From contig NZ_JACVWU010000004.1 in assembly GCF_014596915.1 (NCBI RefSeq), positions 248,001-312,000 on the forward strand: a stretch of DNA of 64,000 bases, written 5' to 3'. This document shows positions 7,510-15,043 of the stretch, one piece after another (position 1 is the stretch's first letter; every line of letters starts with the position of its first letter). This DNA is from Streptomyces sp. TRM68416. Lineage in GTDB: Bacteria > Actinomycetota > Actinomycetes > Streptomycetales > Streptomycetaceae. A program made the translations under genes and the position numbers. Below the pieces are notes generated by a model that saw only the letters and a program-made list of their open reading frames with translations, had not been told where the DNA came from and did no database searches.

Positions 7510-9147
7510 TCAACTGCCGTAGTAGTAGGACGTCTCCGGCTCCGCCAGGCCCGCGGCGATCACGTCACCGAGCGCCTCATGAGCCAGGACCGAGGTGACC
7601 GTCACGTCGATCTTCTGCGCGGGGCCGGCCTTGCGCAGGACGTACCGGTCGGCCGGGCGCGCGGCCGCGCGCGTGTTGCCGATGTGGTCGTAGGTGATCG
7701 GACAGCCGTCGTGCGTGAACGCCGCGCCGTCGCTGTTGCGCTTGAGCACGTCCGTCTTCAGCCGCTCGCACGCGGCATGCATCGCGATGAGCCGCCGCGT
7801 GTGCCAGCGGATCACCCGCTCCTCCCCGTACTTGTCGACGAACTCGTCCATCTCCGTCTCCCAGTACGGCGGATCCCCGTACATGCGGACCACGTCGTAG
7901 CGGCGGAAGAGCTGGTCGACCGCCGCGCGCACCTCCGCGCGCGGCACCTGTCCGTCGTAGTCGGCCGGGTTCCAGATGGTCGGCTCATCGTTCGGCCCGT
8001 ACAGCGGGGTGAACTGGTAGCCGTCCATCGTCTCGGCGCGGATCGCCGTCCAGTCGTCGACGTCGGAGCCGTCGAAGCCGAGGACGATGCGTGTGCCCGG
8101 CGGCACCCGCCGCTTCTTCGCCTTCGCCGCCCACTTCGCGACGTCCAGCCACGAGTCAGACCCGGCGACGCACCGGTTGCCGTAGAAGCGTTCGGCCTGA
8201 GCCGGATCCAGTTCCATGATCTCGGCGCACTCGGCCTCGATGGCGTCGAGGTCCACGTGAGCCGAACCCGCGTACACGTGGCGGAAGATCTTCCGCCGCT
8301 GCCGCTTGTCCTTGAAGGACAGGGACTTCGGGGCCTGCGGGTGGTACTTGAAGATGTCCCGCCGCTTCGACTCGCTCGTGGTCTGCGCCACCGACTTCTC
8401 GCCCGGGTCCCAGGCGTTGGTGGTCTCCATGGAGCGGCCGCCCATACCCGCGGCGCCGCGGCGCTGGGTCTCCGCGACCCGGCGCAGCTTGTTCTCCTTC
8501 GTGTACAGGCCGGTCTCGTCCTGCATCGCGAAGATGATCGGGTTGCCCAGGCGGGACATCGCCGAGGAGGTGACCGTGTCGATACGGCCGTCCTCGCCGA
8601 TGCGGGTGAATTCCTCACCCACCCGCAGCCGCTCGGCGAGCGGCCCCTTCTTCACCATCGCCTGCAGCGGCCGGTACACGTTGGCGACCTGGTCCTCCGA
8701 CGTCGCCGTGAGCTGGATCAGCGGTGTCGGCCACGGCGTCCCCATCGGCTCGCCCGGCTCGTACTCGTACCACCAGCCGCACCCGCAGCCGTTGTCCGTG
8801 CACAGGAACCGCTCACCGCCGCGCGCCCACCCGCTGAAGACGACCGGCCCGGCACCCTCGGCCAGGACGATCGTCGCCGACCACGGGCCCTTGCCGGTCT
8901 TCTGCGGAGCCACCACCTGCGAGCGCCGGTAGTGGAACGCCGGCGCCAGCTGCCCCAACCGTGCTTCCGGGCGCACGCGGTAGTGGTTGACCGTGCACCA
9001 CAGCTGCCACGGGTACAGCTCCATGGTCTCGCCCGCGCGGAACCCGTCCGGGATCGGACAGTGCGCCTCGATCCAGTCCGGCACGACCCACAGGGTGGGG
9101 AAGTCGACGACGAACTCGGCGGCCTCCGGCTCACGCCCCCTGGCCAC
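7510..9147 (-). CDS. Terminase large subunit
   Basis: 545 residues, GTG at 9147, overlapping the small-subunit candidate by 17 bp. The ATPase part begins with the Q-motif-like YPWQLWCTVNHY, then a Walker A variant APQKTGKG near residue 80. An inserted zinc-like loop (FLCTDNGCGCGWWYEY) follows. The nuclease part has the acidic GFDGSDVDDW near residue 345 and a later acidic cluster YGDPPYWETEMDEF. It pumps and cuts phage DNA at the portal. Length is usual for the family. Confidence 0.9.
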   Translation of the reverse strand: MARGREPEAAEFVVDFPTLWVVPDWIEAHCPIPDGFRAGETMELYPWQLWCTVNHYRVRPEARLGQLAPAFHYRRSQVVAPQKTGKGPWSATIVLAEGAGPVVFSGWARGGERFLCTDNGCGCGWWYEYEPGEPMGTPWPTPLIQLTATSEDQVANVYRPLQAMVKKGPLAERLRVGEEFTRIGEDGRIDTVTSSAMSRLGNPIIFAMQDETGLYTKENKLRRVAETQRRGAAGMGGRSMETTNAWDPGEKSVAQTTSESKRRDIFKYHPQAPKSLSFKDKRQRRKIFRHVYAGSAHVDLDAIEAECAEIMELDPAQAERFYGNRCVAGSDSWLDVAKWAAKAKKRRVPPGTRIVLGFDGSDVDDWTAIRAETMDGYQFTPLYGPNDEPTIWNPADYDGQVPRAEVRAAVDQLFRRYDVVRMYGDPPYWETEMDEFVDKYGEERVIRWHTRRLIAMHAACERLKTDVLKRNSDGAAFTHDGCPITYDHIGNTRAAARPADRYVLRKAGPAQKIDVTVTSVLAHEALGDVIAAGLAEPETSYYYGS

Positions 9148-9622
9148 GGAACGGAACCACCTTCATGCGGTCACGCGCGGACTTCCGCCGCGGCCCCGGT
9201 TCTTCCGCCCCGCTCTCCACGACGGTCGGGACCGTACCGGGCTCACCCGGGGAGATCTTCCACCGGTTGCGCAGCATGCCCTGCACCGACAGCCCGAGAC
9301 TGTCGAGGTACTGCCGCGCCAGCTTCCGGACGTCCACCTTGGCGTCCGGCTGCTCGGCCTCCGCCAGGCAGCGCACGAACAGCGCCACCTCGAACTCCTG
9401 GCTCAGCTCCTCCCACATCACCGCCTGCGGCCGCTCCCACAGCTCGTCCCACAGCCGCAGCTCACGGTCCGTCGGCTCGGTCAGCGGCCACTCGGGCGGC
9501 AGACCAGGGCGGCCCTCATAGGGCAACAGCGTCCAGCCGGCCTTGTCCGAGGGCCGGTTCCGGCGCAGCGCCATCGGGTCGGGGGCCGGACCGGAAACGA
9601 CGCGGGCTCCTCCACGGGGCAT
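9131..9622 (-). CDS. Terminase small subunit candidate
   Basis: 163 residues starting MPRGGARVVSGPAPDPMALR, a beginning typical of P27-like small terminases (basic, GPxPxP, then RRNRPSD). The middle helical part (LWDELWERPQAVMWEEL ... EFEVALFVRCLAEAEQPD) fits the family. I chose the ATG at 9622 because GGAGGA lies nine bases upstream; a GTG at 9631 is too close to it. The small subunit recognises the packaging site, likely in the adjacent intergenic stretch. Confidence 0.72.
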   Translation of the reverse strand: MPRGGARVVSGPAPDPMALRRNRPSDKAGWTLLPYEGRPGLPPEWPLTEPTDRELRLWDELWERPQAVMWEELSQEFEVALFVRCLAEAEQPDAKVDVRKLARQYLDSLGLSVQGMLRNRWKISPGEPGTVPTVVESGAEEPGPRRKSARDRMKVVPFRGQGA

Positions 9623-9786
9623 GGTGATCACTCCTCCGAGCCGCGTTGCGCAGCGTCAGGGGCCGTCACCTTGCGTGACGGCAATGGACCCTTTGAACCT
9701 GACCGACCATCCAGAGCCCTCCCCCGCGCCTGACGGCCCCCAGCTGGTTGGGGGTCACCCCCCAGGGGCCGATCACAATCCGTGAC
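9623..9786. other. Intergenic packaging-site (cos) candidate
   Basis: 164 bp between the HNH nuclease and the small terminase, one of the larger gene-free stretches in the packaging module. It contains a GC-rich dyad (CCCCCAGCTGGTTGGGGG-like arms near 9727-9744, then GGGTCACCCCCCAGGGG) and GTCACCTTGCGTGAC near 9665-9679. HNH-plus-terminase neighbours are characteristic of cos phages and cos often lies here. No cut position can be read from the sequence. Confidence 0.35.
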
Positions 9787-10140
9787 TCAGGTTCCCCAGG
9801 TTTCGGCTGCGGTCTTGCGCGAGTGGTGGCGCTTGCTCATGGCCTGCCAGTTGCTGGGGTCGAAGCCTCGCGGTCCGAGGGGGCCGAGGCCGTCGATGTG
9901 GTCAACCTCGGTCGCCAGGTCCCGTTGGAGCATGGGCAGGGCTGAGCACTCGGTGCACTCGCACCAGGGGTGGTCTTGCAGGTACTCGGCGCTGGCTCTC
10001 TGCCATGCCCTGCCTCGGCCTGCGTTCCTGTGCTGTGGTCGCCTGGCTCGGGCTTTGGCCTGACAGGCAGGGCAGCGTCCGCCCGGGGTGAGAGCGGGAC
10101 AGCCTGGTGTGGGGCAGACCTGCATGGCCTTGCGAGCCAT
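9787..10140 (-). CDS. HNH endonuclease (packaging-associated)
   Basis: 117 residues beginning MARKAMQVCPTPGCPALTPG. Two cysteine pairs (CPTPGC, CPAC) form a zinc knuckle. The HNH core is TEVDHIDGLGPLGPRGFDP, an Asn in PSNWQAM and the final His in KRHHSRKTAAETWG. Enzymes of this type next to terminase genes are needed for cos cleavage in HK97-like phages. The ATG overlaps the stop of the upstream 53-residue gene (TGATG). Confidence 0.85.
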   Translation of the reverse strand: MARKAMQVCPTPGCPALTPGGRCPACQAKARARRPQHRNAGRGRAWQRASAEYLQDHPWCECTECSALPMLQRDLATEVDHIDGLGPLGPRGFDPSNWQAMSKRHHSRKTAAETWGT

Positions 10141-10301
10141 CAGGTTCGTTCTCGCTCGCGCAGCAGGTGAGCCACGTTGAGCCACGAGTCGGCGAGGCCC
10201 TCCAGGCGCTCCATGAGCGGCAGGTTGGTCAGTTCGATCTCGGCGCGTTCGAGGAGGCGTGAGGCGTTGGCGATGGCCTGCTCTTCGGTCGGGATGGTCA
10301 C
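10140..10301 (-). CDS. Hypothetical small helical protein, 53 aa
   Basis: GTG at 10301 is preceded by GGGAGGTG about six bases upstream, which decides the start. The product is helical and leucine-rich (ANASRLLERAEIELTNLPLM, LADSWLNVAHLLRERE). It lies between the tRNA gene and the HNH nuclease and overlaps the latter by one base. No family recognised; short helical proteins at this spot are common in Streptomyces phages. Confidence 0.62.
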   Translation of the reverse strand: MTIPTEEQAIANASRLLERAEIELTNLPLMERLEGLADSWLNVAHLLRERERT

Positions 10302-10410
10302 GTACTGCACCTCCCGCGTGTGGGTTGGTCCGCGCAGGGCGTGCGCCAGCAGCAACCCGCATGGTGTGAGCGATGGGTTGGCCCTGCGCGGTGCCTGTGG
10401 GGTGGGGTCG

Positions 10411-10486
10411 TGGTGGCACCGGCGGGGCTCGAACCCGCGACCTCTGGGTTATGAGCCCAGCGAGCTACCGACTGCTCTACGGTGCT
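10411..10486 (-). tRNA. tRNA-Met (CAU), initiator-like
   Basis: A complete cloverleaf with encoded CCA (10413-10411). The acceptor stem pairs six bases but position 1 (A) faces C72, a mismatch. The D stem is GAGC/GCTC with A11:U24. The anticodon stem CTGGG/CCCAG gives three consecutive G:C pairs around loop CTCATAA. These three traits (no Watson-Crick 1:72 pair, purine11:pyrimidine24, GGG/CCC anticodon stem) mark bacterial initiator tRNA, not elongator Met or Ile2. It lies just downstream of a terminator at the boundary of early and late genes. Confidence 0.9.
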
Positions 10487-10490
10487 ACGA

Positions 10491-10520
10491 CGACGGCCCC
10501 GCTTGATGGCGGGGCCGTCG
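10491..10520 (-). terminator. Hairpin terminator before the tRNA
   Basis: A perfect 12-bp stem (CGACGGCCCCGC with its complement) and 6-base loop, located five bases upstream of the tRNA on the transcribed strand. It would end or attenuate the long leftward early operon. No clear U-run follows, as is common in Streptomyces. Confidence 0.6.
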
Positions 10521-10586
10521 GTGTCTGTGGTGCCGCGTGTGGGCACAGTGGTGCACGGCGATCGTCACACAGGCTCTGACCTGCGG

Positions 10587-10787
10587 TCAAGCGGATGCGC
10601 GTTCCCGGCGTTTGGCGGCGATGGCGGCGACGTCGCGGGCGGCGTACCAGGGGTGTCGTTCGGTGCCGCCGGAGCGGGTGAGCTGTCCGCGGTAGACGAG
10701 GTTGCGCAGGGCGCCGGCGGTGATGCCGAGGGCGTGGCGGGTCTGTGGGGCGGTGAGGTGGCCGGGCGGGGCGTAGAGCTGCTCCAT
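10587..10787 (-). CDS. Small helix-turn-helix DNA-binding protein, 66 aa
   Basis: The sequence APPGHLTAPQTRHALGITAG followed by LVYRGQLTRSGGTERHPWY has the spacing of a MerR/excisionase-type winged helix: helix, turn, recognition helix and a wing with the HPWY motif. It lies after the FtsK-like gene and a repeat-rich 190-bp stretch that may hold its binding sites. It could be a local regulator or an accessory factor for DNA transfer or excision. Confidence 0.68.
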   Translation of the reverse strand: MEQLYAPPGHLTAPQTRHALGITAGALRNLVYRGQLTRSGGTERHPWYAARDVAAIAAKRRERASA

Positions 10788-10873
10788 GACCCCATGATGC
10801 GGCAGCGGTGTCGGCTGCGGGCGGTGTCCGGGAGGCTGGTTGCGGTGGGATACGGGCCGTTCGGTGAGGGGCC

Positions 10874-10963
10874 CGAAACTCGAAACTGTGCAGGTGGGGT
10901 CCGATATCGGGGGCGAAACCGGTTTCGGATCAAGGTGAAACCGCTGGGGTGATCCGAAACCGG
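10874..10963. repeat. Cluster of GAAACC/GGTTTC dyads downstream of the FtsK-like gene
   Basis: Two tandem CGAAACT copies (10874-10887), a perfect 14-bp palindrome CGAAACCGGTTTCG (10914-10927), and two 13-bp inverted arms CCGGTTTCGGATC (10919-10931) and GATCCGAAACCGG (10951-10963). The cluster lies in the noncoding 190 bp between the FtsK-like gene and the 66-residue DNA-binding gene. It may be an operator or a DNA site recognised by the translocase. Confidence 0.7.
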
Positions 10964-10974
10964 CTGACGGACTC

Positions 10975-13071
10975 CTATTCGCCGTCCTCGGCGGGCGGGA
11001 TGTCTTCCCATCGGAGGCCTTTGGCGCCGCCGCAGCAGTCGCGGATGGTGAGCTGTCGGGTGGACACCTTGAACGGCTTCAGGGCGGCGGAGAGCGCTGT
11101 GGAGGCGCCTGCCGCGTCCATCTCCGTCCACGGCTTGTACAGGTCGGCCCGGTACGCGGCGAGGGCCTCCACGAGGCGGTGGGAGTGCACCGTCTCGACG
11201 CCGTCGGGCCAGATGGCCCGCAGGTGGTCGAGGACCGTCTCGACGTCCTGCTCGGCGACCTGGGCGCCGACGGACTGTCCGGACAGGGTGCCGGCCGCCA
11301 TGCGGAGGGCGAGTGCGCGCTTGGCGATGTCGTCGGCTTCGGTCTGCTTGATGAACGCGGCGCGGACGGTGATGCCTTCGCGGCCGCGGGCGAGGATGCC
11401 GGTGCCCTGTTCGTCGATGCTGATGTCGGTGGCGCGCAGGCCGCGGTCGTAGGCGCCGGTGCCGAGGACGTTGTTGTTGGCGCGCCAGTCCATGACGGCG
11501 AGGCACAGCCGGGTGCCGACGGAGCTGGACACAGAGCTGGGCAGGGACGGGGCGTCGGGGTTCTGGGTGAGGAGGATGAGGATGATGCCGTAGGCGCGGG
11601 CCTTCTTGATCAGCCGTGTGGCGAGGGCTGCGGCCTCGTCCTTGTAGTCGTCGTGGGTGAAGAGTTCCTGTACCTCGTCGATGACGATGACGCGGGGGCC
11701 GAGCTGCTGCTCGGGGTACTTCTCGGCGAGCGCCCGGGTGACCTTGCGGCCCTCGGGGACCTCGGAGGCCGGGAGGGAGCGCACGAAGGCGGCCCTGCGC
11801 TGGTACTCGGCGATTCCGGCGCGCATGCCGGCGAGGGCGGCCTCCAGGTCCTCGTCCTCGTCGCCGGACACGTAGCGGTGGCAGATGGGCTTGACGGAGT
11901 CGAGGTCGCCGGAGCCCTTGAGCTCGTAGATCCACAGTTCGGCGGTGGGGTCGAGAGCGACGCCGAGGACGATGGCGAGGGCGCAGGAGGTCTTGCCGGA
12001 TCCGGGGATGCCTCCGACGAGGAGGTTGGAGTACATGAGGGTGATCTCGACGAGGTTGCCGCGCGGGTCGAAGCCGAAGGGGAGCGGCTCGTAGACGTCG
12101 GCCTGGCCGTCCTTCATGAGGGGCCACAGCTTGCGGCCGGCCTTGGCGGGGTCGCGTTGGGCGACCCAGAGGACGAGGCGGCCGGGGTGGGCGGTGCGGT
12201 CGGCTTCGGGCCACACGGTGCTGATGGGTCGGCGCATGGCGGCGGCGAGGGCGGCCCGCTTCTCCAGGACGGCGGTGGCCTCGACGCCGGGCGGGAGGTC
12301 GACTTCGGCGCGCCAGCCGGGGCCGTCGCGCATGACTTCGGAGGCGAACTCGACGCCGCGCTTGCCTTTCTTGCCTTCGATGCCGATGGCGGCGAGGGCG
12401 TCGAAGACTTCGGTGGAGTCGAGGCGCCGCATGACGTTCGAAGCGACGTAGCGGGTGATGAGGGGCTTGTCGCCCTTCTTCCCGGCGACACCGACCAGGG
12501 CGGCGGCGGTGACGGCTGCTGTGAGGGTCCAGCCGGGCACGAGGAAGCCCGCGATGAGGGTGGTGATGCCGGTGGTGGTGGCGACGGCCAGGGAGGCGAT
12601 GCGGCGGGGGCGGACGCGGCGGGAGTGCTCGCGGGAGAGGGCGAGCCAGGCCTCGACGTCGGCGGATGCGGCGGCCTTGGCCTCGACGGGGCGGGCTTCG
12701 GTGTCGGCTACCCACTTGCCCCAGCGCACGAGGAGGCGCCCGGCGCCGCGGGGGGAGCGCAGGAGGAGGCGGGTGAGGTAGACGGGTGCGCGGAGGGTGT
12801 GGAAGCCGGTGACGTGCGCGTAGTAGGAGATCGTCCAGCGGGCGGTGGTCTTGAAGACGTCCCAGCGGCGCAGGGCGGCGGGGACGACGGGTGGGGCGTC
12901 GGCGAGGTAGGCCTGCCGTTCGGCGATCCACGTGCCTTCCGGGGGCGCCTGCTCGGGCGGGTCGACGGGGCGGGGTTCGGCGTTGTGGACGACGTCGATG
13001 ATGGTCTCGGTCAGGGTGTCCGGGGCGTGCGGGGGTGCGTCCTTGTGGAGTTGGACGACGTTGTTCGTCAT
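10975..13071 (-). CDS. FtsK/SpoIIIE/TraB-type DNA translocase
   Basis: 698 residues, ATG at 13071. The N-terminal cytosolic part is followed by hydrophobic segments near residues 135-195 (ASLAVATTTGITTLIAGFLV). The motor has Walker A GGIPGSGKTS near residue 350 and Walker B VIVIDEVQEL near 463, then LILLTQNPDA and the conserved GTRLCLAVMD. The C-terminus (residues 610-698) looks like a winged helix. This is the architecture of the TraB family that moves double-stranded DNA between mycelial cells in Streptomyces conjugation. It is unexpected in a phage operon and is preceded by a DUF2637-type membrane protein as in conjugative elements. Confidence 0.88.
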   Translation of the reverse strand: MTNNVVQLHKDAPPHAPDTLTETIIDVVHNAEPRPVDPPEQAPPEGTWIAERQAYLADAPPVVPAALRRWDVFKTTARWTISYYAHVTGFHTLRAPVYLTRLLLRSPRGAGRLLVRWGKWVADTEARPVEAKAAASADVEAWLALSREHSRRVRPRRIASLAVATTTGITTLIAGFLVPGWTLTAAVTAAALVGVAGKKGDKPLITRYVASNVMRRLDSTEVFDALAAIGIEGKKGKRGVEFASEVMRDGPGWRAEVDLPPGVEATAVLEKRAALAAAMRRPISTVWPEADRTAHPGRLVLWVAQRDPAKAGRKLWPLMKDGQADVYEPLPFGFDPRGNLVEITLMYSNLLVGGIPGSGKTSCALAIVLGVALDPTAELWIYELKGSGDLDSVKPICHRYVSGDEDEDLEAALAGMRAGIAEYQRRAAFVRSLPASEVPEGRKVTRALAEKYPEQQLGPRVIVIDEVQELFTHDDYKDEAAALATRLIKKARAYGIILILLTQNPDAPSLPSSVSSSVGTRLCLAVMDWRANNNVLGTGAYDRGLRATDISIDEQGTGILARGREGITVRAAFIKQTEADDIAKRALALRMAAGTLSGQSVGAQVAEQDVETVLDHLRAIWPDGVETVHSHRLVEALAAYRADLYKPWTEMDAAGASTALSAALKPFKVSTRQLTIRDCCGGAKGLRWEDIPPAEDGE

Positions 13072-13106
13072 GCTGGGGGCTCCGGTCGCTCTCTGGTGGT
13101 CCGGGG

Positions 13107-13151
13107 CCCGGGGACGGCCGTTGACCTGGACAGTTGGGGGCCGTCCCCGGG
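13107..13151 (-). terminator. Hairpin upstream of the translocase gene
   Basis: 13-bp perfect stem (CCCGGGGACGGCC and complement) with a 19-base loop between the 61-residue gene and the translocase start. It may be an attenuator that lowers translocase expression relative to the genes upstream. Confidence 0.5.
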
Positions 13152-13157
13152 GCGCGG

Positions 13158-13343
13158 CTACTTGCTGTTCTTGCGGCGCTGCGCCTGCTTCTCGATGCGG
13201 GCGACGCGGTCCTGAAGGTCTTTCAGGACGCGGCCGGAGCCGTCGTCGGCCATGCCGCGCTTCGCCATGCGGGCGACGAGGCCGATGACGCGGAGCTTCT
13301 CGCCGGTGGTGAAGTCGGAGAAGGTGATGTCGTCGTCGGCCAT
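13158..13343 (-). CDS. Hypothetical protein, 61 aa
   Basis: ATG at 13343, TAG stop. Residues 1-20 are acidic, then helices with LRVIGLVARMAKRGMAD and a basic coiled-coil end (LQDRVARIEKQAQRRKNSK). No family recognised. It belongs to the row of small proteins between the DUF2637-type protein and the translocase, where conjugative elements carry small spread (Spd) proteins. A partner for the translocase is an inference from position only. Confidence 0.6.
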   Translation of the reverse strand: MADDDITFSDFTTGEKLRVIGLVARMAKRGMADDGSGRVLKDLQDRVARIEKQAQRRKNSK

Positions 13344-13345
13344 GG

Positions 13346-13483
13346 TCAGTCCTCCTGCTCGTCGTCGGCCTCGGGCTGGGCCACGAACGGTCCGTCCAGG
13401 GCGCCGTTGGCGAGGCAGTTGGGGTCGTCGTCGCTGTGTCCGCAGTCCGGTGAGACGGTGTCGTCGCTGTATCGGAAGCGCAT
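13346..13483 (-). CDS. Hypothetical acidic protein, 45 aa
   Basis: A very short gene, ATG at 13483, ending two bases before the start of the next gene. The product begins MRFRYSDDTVSPDCGHSDDD and ends in a run of acidic residues (QPEADDEQED). Two Cys and one His might hold a metal but the set is incomplete. An upstream AGGAGGAAC-like stretch gives a good ribosome binding site. No function can be named. Confidence 0.55.
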   Translation of the reverse strand: MRFRYSDDTVSPDCGHSDDDPNCLANGALDGPFVAQPEADDEQED

Positions 13484-13572
13484 GAGGTTCCTCCTTGGTC
13501 GCGGGCCGGTCTGTCCGGCCCCACCGCGCCTCTGCGTGGGCTGCTGCACCACGCAGGGGACGGAAGGGCAGG

Positions 13573-13899
13573 TCAGCGGCCCTTGCGGTAGTCCTCGTAC
13601 ATGCCGCGCAGGATGAGGGCGACGATCGCCGCGGTGCCGCCGAGGATGGCGAGTGCGAGGGACGCGAAGGCGATGCCGATGCCGCCGACGCACACCGCGC
13701 AGGCGATGCCGAGCCACTCGCCCGCGCTGCGCCGCTGCCTGGGCTGCGGGTGCTGGCAGGTGTGCGCGGGGGCCTGCGCCTGCTGCTGGGTGAGCTTGGC
13801 CAGCTCCATGGCGGCCATGGCCAGCTGCACGGCCGCGGTGTCGGTCTCGGCGGCGCGCACCGCCTTCTCGGCCTTGTCGAGTGGGGTGGGCTCGCTCAC
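13573..13899 (-). CDS. Membrane protein of the translocase block, 108 aa
   Basis: GTG at 13899, overlapping the upstream stop as GTGA. The first 45 residues form a helix (LDKAEKAVRAAETDTAAVQL), then a proline/histidine linker, then two hydrophobic segments (EWLGIACAVCVGGIGIAFAS and ALAILGGTAAIVALILRGMY) form a hairpin in the membrane. The C-terminus is short and basic. It resembles Spd-type small membrane proteins in size and layout. Another in-frame GTG at 13908 is possible. Confidence 0.65.
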   Translation of the reverse strand: MSEPTPLDKAEKAVRAAETDTAAVQLAMAAMELAKLTQQQAQAPAHTCQHPQPRQRRSAGEWLGIACAVCVGGIGIAFASLALAILGGTAAIVALILRGMYEDYRKGR

Positions 13900-14066
13900 C
13901 GCGCCCACCTCGGCCGGCGCAGGTGGGGGCGGGCGATGAGGCCGAGGGCGAAGGCGACGACGACCGGCTGCGAGGCCACGGCCGCGACGACCGTGGTCAC
14001 GAGGGCGAGCAGGGACGGGAAGAGCAGCAGGAGCCCGAGGAGGGCGCCGAGGATGAGCCAGCGCAT
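13896..14066 (-). CDS. Small membrane protein, 56 aa
   Basis: ATG at 14066 joined to the preceding stop as TGATG; its own stop joins the next gene as GTGA. The product begins MRWLILGALLGLLLLFPSLL and has a second hydrophobic stretch (VASQPVVVAFALGLIA) before a basic tail (RPHLRRPRWAR). It is therefore a two-helix membrane protein with a positive cytosolic end. Tight coupling on both sides supports expression. Function unknown; candidate spread-type protein. Confidence 0.65.
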   Translation of the reverse strand: MRWLILGALLGLLLLFPSLLALVTTVVAAVASQPVVVAFALGLIARPHLRRPRWAR

Positions 14067-15043
14067 CACGCGTACCCCCCGTTGCCCTCGTCGCGCATCA
14101 CGGTCGTATCAGGCTGCGGTGGCGGCTTCTTCGCGGCCCGGGACAGGGCGGTGCGCACATAGGGCTCGGTCACGACCAGGCGGCGCTGCTCGCGGAGCCG
14201 CTCGACGATCTCGCGGGCTGATGCGTCCGGACCGAGGGCTGATGCGGCTTCCTCGATCGCGCCCTGCAAGTCGAGCGGCTCCAGGGCGTTGACCTGCGGC
14301 GCATCAGGCGCATCAGGGCGATGCACCTCGTACTCGGCGGGCCGCTGACCGAGGACGAGGGCGACCTGGACGGCGTCGACCACTACCCCGTAGGAGACGA
14401 GGAGGGAGGCGAGGTCGGCCGGGGGCATGTCAGGCTGCGCATCATGGGCGATGCGGACCGCATCAGCGGGGTCCATCTCGGCGAACTTCCTGCGCAGGAC
14501 GGTCTGCGCGGAGTGCCTGCCGGGCTCGGGCCTCACCGGCGGGGCGCCGCCGTGCTCGATGTGGTGGACGGCGCGCGCCTTCACGGTCTTGCCTGCCAGG
14601 GCGGGGGCGAGGGCCCAGGCCCAGCCGCCGAAGGCGGGCGGCCGGTACGGCTGGTCGCCGCGCTCGGCGCGGACGCGGGCGCGGGGCCCGGCCCACGCCA
14701 TCTCCGAGACGGCGAGCAGGCCGATGGTGGGCACGGCGAACAGGGCGGCTGCGGGGACGCCGCCGCCGATCAGGTCGGCGTGGGTGATGTTCAGGTACAC
14801 CGACACCGCGGCCATGAACAGGGCGGTGGCGCGGGCGCCGAACGCGGACCGGCCCTCGGCGGCGGCCTCGGAGGCGAGGTGGAGGCACATGTAGGCGATG
14901 CCGTCGAACACGGCGACCGCGGCGCCGGCGATGCCGGTGGGGGCGTTGTAGTGGCGGGCGACGGTGTAGAGGGACCAGCCGGTGGTGAGGACGGCGGCGA
15001 GGGAGACGACGCCCATGGCGAGGCGGCGGGCGGTGCTGTTCAT
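14066..15043 (-). CDS. DUF2637/Spd-like membrane protein with C-terminal helix-turn-helix
   Basis: 325 residues. Four hydrophobic segments lie in residues about 8-120 (MGVVSLAAVLTTGWSLYTVA, FDGIAYMCLHLASEA, ATALFMAAVSVYLNITHADL, ALFAVPTIGLLAVSEMAWAG), the layout of DUF2637 proteins. The rest is cytosolic and ends in a helix-turn-helix-like region (ASAREIVERLREQRRLVVTE). DUF2637 proteins are hallmarks of Streptomyces integrative and conjugative elements, where they accompany TraB. Its counterpart in this window is at 61978-62988. Overlaps on both sides tie it to the translocase operon. Confidence 0.78.
   Translation of the reverse strand: MNSTARRLAMGVVSLAAVLTTGWSLYTVARHYNAPTGIAGAAVAVFDGIAYMCLHLASEAAAEGRSAFGARATALFMAAVSVYLNITHADLIGGGVPAAALFAVPTIGLLAVSEMAWAGPRARVRAERGDQPYRPPAFGGWAWALAPALAGKTVKARAVHHIEHGGAPPVRPEPGRHSAQTVLRRKFAEMDPADAVRIAHDAQPDMPPADLASLLVSYGVVVDAVQVALVLGQRPAEYEVHRPDAPDAPQVNALEPLDLQGAIEEAASALGPDASAREIVERLREQRRLVVTEPYVRTALSRAAKKPPPQPDTTVMRDEGNGGYA

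Noticed and set aside
9691..9785. Short rightward frame starting MDPLNLTDHPEPSPA in the packaging gap
   Set aside because: No ribosome site, opposite direction to all neighbours, proline-rich chance composition over a likely cis site.
10411..10486. tRNA-Ile2 (CAU, lysidine) or elongator Met
   Set aside because: The A1/C72 mismatch, A11:U24 pair and GGG/CCC anticodon stem argue for the initiator type.
11179..13215. 678-codon rightward frame opposite the phage translocase
   Set aside because: Glycine/aspartate-rich shadow of the FtsK-like gene, which has clear Walker motifs on the other strand.
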